Shown piece after piece: positions 1 through 5,100 of a stretch of 7,257 nucleotides of DNA. Below the pieces are notes generated by a model that saw only the letters and a list, made by a program, of their open reading frames with translations, did not search any database and had not been told where the DNA came from. This stretch comes from an uncultured Clostridia bacterium (lineage in GTDB: Bacteria; Bacillota; Clostridia; Lachnospirales; Bianqueaceae). The stretch's first letter is position 1. Each line of letters opens with the position of its first letter. The DNA lies in NCBI GenBank assembly GCA_937892735.1, contig CALBGL010000147.1, positions 1-7,257 of the forward strand, given 5' to 3'. Made by a program: the position numbers and the translations under genes.

Positions 1-203
1 GCGACTACTGCGCCTTTCTGGGCTATGTGGGGGCCAGAGAACTGCGGGCGCTGGGTGTGCTTGAGGAAGTGTTGGATGACTCTATGTGGGACGATGAGCA
101 GAAAGAAATGATCCGGGAATCCGTCAATGGCGGCCATCTGCAATGCTATCTGTTTCAGTGCCTCCGCTGCGGAAAGCACCTGATCTGGATGGATTTTGAT
201 TGA
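1..203 (+). CDS. CbrC/UPF0167-family protein, 3' end only
   Basis: This is the C-terminal 66 codons of a gene whose start lies left of the window; the reading frame begins at base 3 and ends with TGA at 201-203. It contains DYCAFLGYVGARELRALG near its beginning and a terminal CLRCGKHLIWMDFD, with the paired Cys of a CxxC element and an earlier Cys in GGHLQCYLFQC. This pattern matches the C-terminal half of the CbrC (UPF0167) family, whose members have conserved Cys motifs suggesting metal binding. E. coli CbrC is linked to colicin E2 tolerance through the CreBC regulon, but its biochemical role is not established. The frame is clean with no visible damage. The next gene's ribosome site overlaps the stop codon, so the two formed an operon. 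An immunity or tolerance role is only a guess from context. Confidence 0.8.
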   Translation, partial: DYCAFLGYVGARELRALGVLEEVLDDSMWDDEQKEMIRESVNGGHLQCYLFQCLRCGKHLIWMDFD

Positions 204-207
204 GGAG
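203..207 (+). promoter_or_regulatory. Ribosome binding site of the amber-interrupted gene
   Basis: AGGAG begins at the last base of the preceding TGA stop and lies 7 bases before the ATG at 215. It is the evidence that translation was meant to start at 215, although the fourth codon there is TAG. Confidence 0.7.
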
Positions 208-214
208 TTTTTTG

Positions 215-505
215 ATGACCACGTAGTTATATCTTCAAAAAGCAGAGATACAATTATCAAGGAAGCTGGAAGAAAAAGCCTTGAAAAGCCTGTTGGTGGT
301 TCTCGCCTGTCAGGACGGGGACACCGTCAGCAAGATCCAGGCCCGTTGCCTTTTGGGGGAATACCGGTTCGTCCATCAGCAGTATGCCCAGACACAGGAG
401 CAGCTCAGCTGGATCTCTGACCGGGCTGAACAACTGGAACGGGACTATGATGACCTGCTCAATAAGGAAATCCGGGAGACTGAGGTACTGCTGGGGATCA
501 TATAG
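215..505 (+). pseudogene. Small coiled-coil-like protein with amber at codon 4
   Basis: A 97-codon frame starts at ATG 215, behind an AGGAG with 7-base spacing, and ends at TAG 503-505. Codon 4 (224-226) is TAG, giving MTT-stop-LYLQKAEIQLSRKLEEKA. The frame after the amber is otherwise intact for 92 sense codons. The product would be a hydrophilic, charged, mostly helical protein rich in Gln, Glu and Leu (for example QQYAQTQEQL and DRAEQLERDYDDLLNKE), with no signal peptide or membrane segment. I do not recognise the family. The simplest history is CAG or another sense codon changed to TAG. Alternatives are restart at an internal TTG (281), which has no good SD, or suppression. The gene follows the CbrC-family gene at operon distance and was probably co-translated with it. 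Confidence 0.6.
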
Positions 506-560
506 AGATTTGGCAGAACTCGGAACAATAACCAGGAATACAAAAGGCAGGATACAAGCG

Positions 561-822
561 ATGGGAACAAAAACACTGATTATTCAACTGAACGATGAAC
601 AACTGCTCTTCCTTCCTGCAGAACTGAACGCCCATCTCGCTTTCACCATCCATTCTGGTGGGGGCGAGTTGGAGCAGGCAGACAATTGAGCGGGGCTGCT
701 CCTGTTGGTGAAAGCCACTTTGGGCATGGAGGAAATCTTTCGTGAGGATGGATGATCTCTATGCCATCAATGCAGAGGGAAAGTCGATCCTTATTCGAAA
801 GGAGGAGAGGTCGAAGTTATGA
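561..822 (+). pseudogene. Small gene broken by UGA and a frameshift
   Basis: The frame starts at ATG 561 with AGGA at 549-552, reading MGTKTLIIQLNDEQLLFLPAEL. It meets TGA at 687-689 after 42 residues. Protein-like sequence continues in the same frame after the stop (AGLLLLVKATLGMEEIFRED, up to another TGA at 753). It then continues in the +1 frame from 751 (DDLYAINAEGKSILIRKEER) to TGA at 820-822. Together these would make a protein of about 87 residues. The rebuilt end overlaps the next ATG as ATGA (819-822), a hallmark of translational coupling, which supports this reconstruction. The family is not recognised. If the UGA is a genuine stop, a 42-residue peptide remains possible, but the coupled tail argues for decay. 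Confidence 0.5.
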
Positions 823-845
823 TTGAAAAAGCCTTTATCAACTAG
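819..845 (+). pseudogene. Remnant start of a third operon gene, eight codons
   Basis: ATG at 819 overlaps the preceding stop (ATGA) and follows a strong purine-rich ribosome site (AAGGAGGAGAGG, 799-810). It encodes only MIEKAFIN before TAG at 843-845. Past this point the + strand has no coherent frame and the sequence belongs to the opposite-strand nucleoside hydrolase remnant. The most likely reading is that the 5' end of a real gene was cut off by a rearrangement near 845-870. Too little remains to name a family. Confidence 0.4.
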
Positions 846-870
846 AAATGTGCCATTCCTTCTCCAATTC

Positions 871-1366
871 TCAAATCACATGGTCAAGATTTGCAAGCCA
901 TGATTCACCTACATTCCCCATCGATTTTGCTCGACTAAAACTTCCAATAGTACTACTCAATGGTATTGCTATAGGAGTAAAAAATACAATTTTGGATGCC
1001 CATGAATTCCAGTTATAATAAGGATCAGGCAGCGGCTCTGTGCCAAAATATCCATTCATAACATACAGGCCTTTCAGTAGTCTGGAGGTATCGGGGTAAA
1101 CATTAAACAGGGTGGCGATATTTGTCATATTGCCTATCCCAATCAATACAATTTCATGTGGATTATCTTTTATTTTTCTTTAATAGGAATCTATTTCCCT
1201 ACAGTACGACAGATTACGTCTGCAACTGCTGCCCGTTTCTCCGGCTCGCCGCAGACCGTTGTAATTCCAATCAGTTCACATTGTGGTTCTTTCAGTAAAT
1301 ATACAAGGCAAATCGCATCGTCAATATCTCTCCGTCGATATCTGTATCCAGTAAAATCTTTTCTAT
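871..1366 (-). pseudogene. Nucleoside hydrolase (IUNH family), degraded remnant
   Basis: Inosine-uridine nucleoside hydrolases cleave the N-glycosidic bond of nucleosides, using Ca2+ held by an N-terminal Asp cluster. Reading leftward, EKILLDTDIDG is followed in a different frame by DIDDAICLVYLLKEPQ and ITTVCGEPEKRAAVADVICR. Joined, they give the family's DTDxxxDIDDA metal site. The frames are split by an extra GA in TCTCTC (1327-1332 on +). The expected ATG is ATA (1364-1366), 7-8 bases after AGAAGGA. Between about 1190 and 1180 the frame breaks again and a central stretch is missing. A second piece, from about 1179, reads NPHEIVLIGIGNMTNIATLF then LLKGLYVMNGYFG, with a stop at 871-873. The C-terminal part with the catalytic His region is absent. 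About 158 residues remain, against roughly 300 in intact members. It is non-functional and unrelated to its neighbours' direction. Confidence 0.85.
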
Positions 1367-1436
1367 GTAAAAAATCCTTCTGTATTTTAATCATTGATAC
1401 AAGAGATGATTGCAATCCCCATACTATACCTCCCAA

Positions 1437-1583
1437 TTATTTTTTATATTGATTTGGAAGATATCTATGATTTTTTCTATTCCTATGTAGAAGCTTAAAA
1501 TTACTTTAATATATTTTGAATAATCAGTATTTATCTGCATCCTGATTGTTCAAGTTGTTTTCTATCTCAACCATAATAAAATT
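1437..1583. other. Gene-free AT-rich spacer
   Basis: No supportable gene is seen on either strand in this stretch between the two remnants. It contains the hairpin at 1516-1553 and a short palindrome AGATATCT around 1459-1466. It separates the divergent starts of the nucleoside hydrolase remnant (- strand) and the membrane protein remnant (+ strand), so it may once have held their promoters. Confidence 0.5.
1516..1553. terminator. 12-bp-stem hairpin, possible weak terminator
   Basis: TTGAATAATCAG (1516-1527) pairs along its full length with CTGATTGTTCAA (1542-1553), with one G-U type pair and a 14-base loop. On the + strand it is followed by a loose T-rich run (TTGTTTTCT from 1555). The stem is AT-rich, so it would be a weak intrinsic terminator. 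It could equally be a leftover inverted repeat at a rearrangement site. Confidence 0.35.
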
Positions 1584-1835
1584 ATGAATACAGATAAATA
1601 TAATCGGAACAGCTTGTAAACGAATATGCGCCTAAGAACGATTCCAAAACAACCCCACTTCAATTGGATGCTAATGGCATTCTTTCTTCCTTGATAGCAG
1701 GAATAAGGAGGCCTATGAATATAATTGGCAAGGGCAGTATGGCTAATTGCTGGTATCATCGGTCTAAGCGGTATGGGGATCAACTATTTATTCTATAAAA
1801 AGCTGTTGGCAAAGGGAAAACAGAAAGTGAACTAA
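1584..1835 (+). pseudogene. Small membrane protein remnant (EYAPKNDSK family)
   Basis: Three frames carry consecutive pieces of one small protein. The first is MNTDKYNR from ATG 1584 (own stop at 1617-1619). The second is EQLVNEYAPKNDSKTTPLQLDA from 1607 in the -1 frame. The third is AVWLIAGIIGLSGMGINYLF followed by YKKLLAKGKQKVN, ending at TAA 1833-1835. From memory, this resembles short two-or-more-helix Clostridia membrane proteins with an N-terminal EYAPKxxSKVVALKKLD motif, a conserved NYPIYKKLLxxGKxKYA after the last helix, and a frequent automatic label of dihydropteridine reductase. Here the middle helices and the tail after GKQK are missing, and at least two frameshifts are needed. 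An alternative small frame at ATG 1715, behind AAGGAGG (1705-1711), has only a 3-base spacer and breaks up the hydrophobic segment. No function is likely. Confidence 0.55.
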
Positions 1836-1847
1836 CTCTTTAAATAG

Positions 1848-1863
1848 ATAACTAAATAACTAA
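1848..1863. repeat. Tandem 8-base direct repeat
   Basis: ATAACTAA occurs twice back to back just after the membrane protein remnant and about 20 bases before the -35 box. It is short and AT-rich, so it may be chance or slippage. Confidence 0.4.
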
Positions 1864-1882
1864 AAGATCCTTAAAAACTTTA

Positions 1883-1910
1883 TTGAAAATTAAATTTGAG
1901 TAGTTATAAT
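1883..1910 (+). promoter_or_regulatory. Sigma-A type promoter for the RHS gene
   Basis: TTGAAA (1883-1888) and a perfect TATAAT (1905-1910) are separated by 16 bases in very AT-rich DNA. Transcription would start near 1917, giving a leader of about 200 bases before the ATG at 2115. This is the best promoter match between the remnants and the large gene. A second, weaker AT-rich candidate (TATAAT at 2045-2050) lacks a good -35. Confidence 0.6.
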
Positions 1911-2097
1911 ACCTCTCGTTATAAACAAGATTTAGTAAAAAATATTCACTTTTAGATTAATAAAAATTACAAACATGTCAAAAAGATGAAAATAATGTGA
2001 TAGATTTGTGAAAATTAATTATAGAAAATTTATAGATAAACATATATAATTTTTATAAAAATATAGGGTTCTATGCAAAAAATTAGAAAAGGTGTAC

Positions 2098-2109
2098 AGA
2101 GAGGTAGGA
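2098..2109 (+). promoter_or_regulatory. Ribosome binding site deciding the RHS start
   Basis: AGAGAGGTAGGA places AGGA 5 bases, and GAGG 10 bases, before the ATG at 2115. The alternative in-frame ATG at 2073 is preceded only by AGGG at short distance in an AT-rich run, so 2115 is preferred. Confidence 0.55.
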
Positions 2110-2114
2110 AAACA

Positions 2115-5100
2115 ATGTTTGACAAAAGATGCGGAATAGTAAAAACTTTGGCCTTGGTACTATGTATAACCATACTAACCACTATGCTCCCTTTGCAGTC
2201 TTTTGCAAAAGAAGCAGAGAGGGAACCTGTTCCCTTGACTGACAGCTTAGATCCAACAGATTCCAAAGAACCGGAAAGCAGGATTTTGGAAGAGCTTCCG
2301 GAAAAGCGTGATGCGTATAGTAAACGTTTTGTAACGGAAAACAAATCAGAAATTGCGGCGGTGTACAGCGTACCGGTACATTACGAAAAAAACGGGGAAT
2401 GGGAAGAAATCAATAATACTCTGATATGGGACACAGAGAAAAAAGTGTATAGGAATGCGGCTTCTGATTTAGAAGTATCTTTTGCAGAGAAGAGCGATGC
2501 AGAAGAATTGGTATCCATTCAGAAAAATGGGTATGGAATATCTTGGAGGCTGAGAGAAGAAGAATTTCCAGTAGAAGAGGGTTCAAAGACAGAACGGGAT
2601 CTCTTCCCTATGCTGTTCCCACAGATCATAGAAGAACCTTTAGAAACCTCCAGCGAAGAGGAATCCCTAGAGCCTATCCCGGAGAGGGAAGAAGAGGGGC
2701 ACACAGGGAAAAAGGCGTCGGAATTCCGAGTACAGATCCAGGAAGAACCGATGTTAATGTCATCCACTGTTACAGAAGAACCAGAAAGCCCGGAAGAAAT
2801 CCAGGCATACAATCAAGAAAGAACAACGGCAGAACATATCAATAGCCAGGGAATCTATGAAGAGATTCTGCCTGGAGTAGACCTGCAATACCAGATTCAG
2901 TCTAACCGAGTGAAAGAAAATATTCTGTTAAAAGATAGAGAAGCGGCAAAAGAATCTATTTCCTTTGAACTGAACCATCAGGGGCTTGCTATTCGGGAAG
3001 AAGAGGACGGAAGCGTTTCCCTGTATGATTTGCAAAGTTCAGAAGAACCGGTGTATACATTTGCGGTACCGTATCTGTACGACGCCAATGACCAATACAG
3101 TGCAGGGATTAGATACCAAGTAATGCCGGGAAAAGAGGCTGGGAAAAGTATACTCAGCTTTTCTTTGGATCAGGAATGGCTGCAGGCAAACGAAAGAGCT
3201 TACCCAGTGGTGATAGACCCGGTGACAATCACCAGCAAGCAAAGTGTAGATATAGAGGACACCTTTACCATGTCGGAACATCCCAATGATTCGGAACAGT
3301 ACCACTACGGTTCCTTTGTGGTGGGAAGAAATGGGGATGGAATCAACCGGGCATATATCCGATTCAAGAATCTCCCGGATCTGGACCCTGGGGACATCAT
3401 TTATCATGCCAAATTAAGTATTTGGCAGTATGGTTTTTCAGCTGTGGGAACACAGAGCTTCCGCGTAACAGCTCATGCTCCCAAGGGGAATTGGAGTTCC
3501 AGCACCACATGGAATAACCAGCCGGGTTCGGAAGAGCCTATTCTGGACTATGTCACTATGAAGCCGGTGCGGGACGGCAATACCATTACCTATACCCAGC
3601 ATTACCTGGATATCACCAAACTGGTCCGGGGTTGGTACAACACCGGTGTAAACAACGGGATTGTACTGCGATCGGAAGAAGAGGACCGTGCGGCGGAAGC
3701 GAGGTTCTATGCATCGGAGAATCTGTCGTCCGGCGGTGGGGGCGGCGTGATAGGCGCCGATCAATATCCCAGCGGCCTGTTCTATTACCGGAATGCCAGC
3801 GGGCTGGAGAACTATTACAGCTACCATCAGCAGGAGCTGGGGAAATCGGGCAGTGGGTATGTGAACGACTACAATGGAAACCTGGTGTATGTGCATACAG
3901 ACACTAGTACCACAGGGATACGTCTGCCAGTCACATTGAGCCATGTGTATAATCTGTCGGATTCTGATAAGTCTTCTCGTTTTGGTTACGGGTGGATGCT
4001 TAACGTGATGCAGAAATTTGAAGAAACAGGTCTGGAAGACTGCCCATATGTATATACAGATGGGGACGGAACCCGGCATTATTTCCGGGAGATCGACGGG
4101 AAATACCAGGACGAAGACGGCCTGTCCTTAGAACTAACGGAAAACAATGCGGAAAACGAGCTGCAATATACGGTTACAGATAAGAATGATACCAAATATC
4201 TATTTGACCGCTGGCATTATCTAAGACGGACCATTGACGCTAATGGAAATATGGTGAGTTACAATTATGGGCCCAACAGCGAGGGAAACGTGCTGGGTAG
4301 TATTCTTGATGCCGTGAACCATAAAATTACCCTGAACTACGACGATGGGCAGAAAAAACTGACCAGCATCGAAGATGAGATTGGCCGTGAGATTACATAT
4401 TCCTACGACGGTAGCGATAACTTAACGGAAATTACCTATCCAGATGGGACAAAGACCACATTTTCCTATGATGGGCATAAGTTGAATAAGGTGACGTCCC
4501 CAGATGGATACAGCGTTTGCTATGAATATACAGATGATATGAGAGTGCCCCGGATATCTAAAATCGAGGAAAAATCCGGGGAAGAAACCGGACAATCCAT
4601 GGAGATCTCCTACAAAAATGGGAATACCACCGTTTTTGAGGACTGCGGCCTGGATGGAGATTTGAGCACCCAAAGCGACAATATCACCATGACGTATCAT
4701 TTTGACGACATGGGCCGTCCCCACGATGTGTACGATCAGGATGGAAACGCCAACAATTACGATTATTATACCGCATATAACGGGGATGATGATGTTAACA
4801 ACAATCGTCTGCGCTCCACGGGAAAGACCCAGACAGCGGTCAGTAATTACATAGACAACCCTGGCATCGACGACGTAGGAGGGGATGCATGGTATGCTTC
4901 CGGCTGGGATGGCAGCAGCTCCTATGGGGTAATCCGAAAGGACGATATTGGATATCTTGGGAACACTTCCATTAAGGTGAAAAAGCCATTGGATACCGGA
5001 ACAGCGGCAGTGGCACAGCGTGTAAAGCTGGATATGGGGAACTATACGATTTCGGCTTATGTAAAGACGGAAGATCTTCAAACCAATGCGTCCAACGCAG

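Noticed and set aside
224..226. TAG at codon 4 as pyrrolysine
   Set aside because: Position 4 of a small unrecognised protein has no parallel in known Pyl proteins, and neighbouring genes are clearly degenerate.
687..689. UGA as a selenocysteine codon in the small gene at 561
   Set aside because: No stem-loop like a bacterial SECIS is apparent just downstream, and a further UGA plus a frameshift follow, so decay is simpler.
1385..1425. Eleven-codon - strand frame MGIAIISCIND behind GGGAGG
   Set aside because: It has a good SD but is too short and isolated. It may be a leader or the start of a lost gene, and nothing else supports it.
1156..1452. 98-residue forward frame
   Set aside because: It is the complement of the nucleoside hydrolase remnant, which has clear family motifs on the other strand.
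2073..2114. Upstream in-frame ATG at 2073 as the RHS start
   Set aside because: It has a weaker ribosome site and would lengthen the signal-peptide n-region by 14 residues. It is kept as an alternative, not the main call.
3438..4079. 213-residue reverse-strand frame
   Set aside because: It lies wholly inside the RHS gene, is antisense to the DNRLRE and YD coding sequence, and has no ribosome site or family resemblance.
4197..4545. Repeat series as a CRISPR or DNA-level repeat array
   Set aside because: The periodicity is at the protein level (YD units) with poor nucleotide identity and no constant repeats with unique spacers.
4422..5081. 219-residue reverse-strand frame with hydrophobic stretches
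   Set aside because: It is an antisense shadow; the Ile/Val runs are the complement of Asp/Asn/Tyr-rich YD coding sequence.
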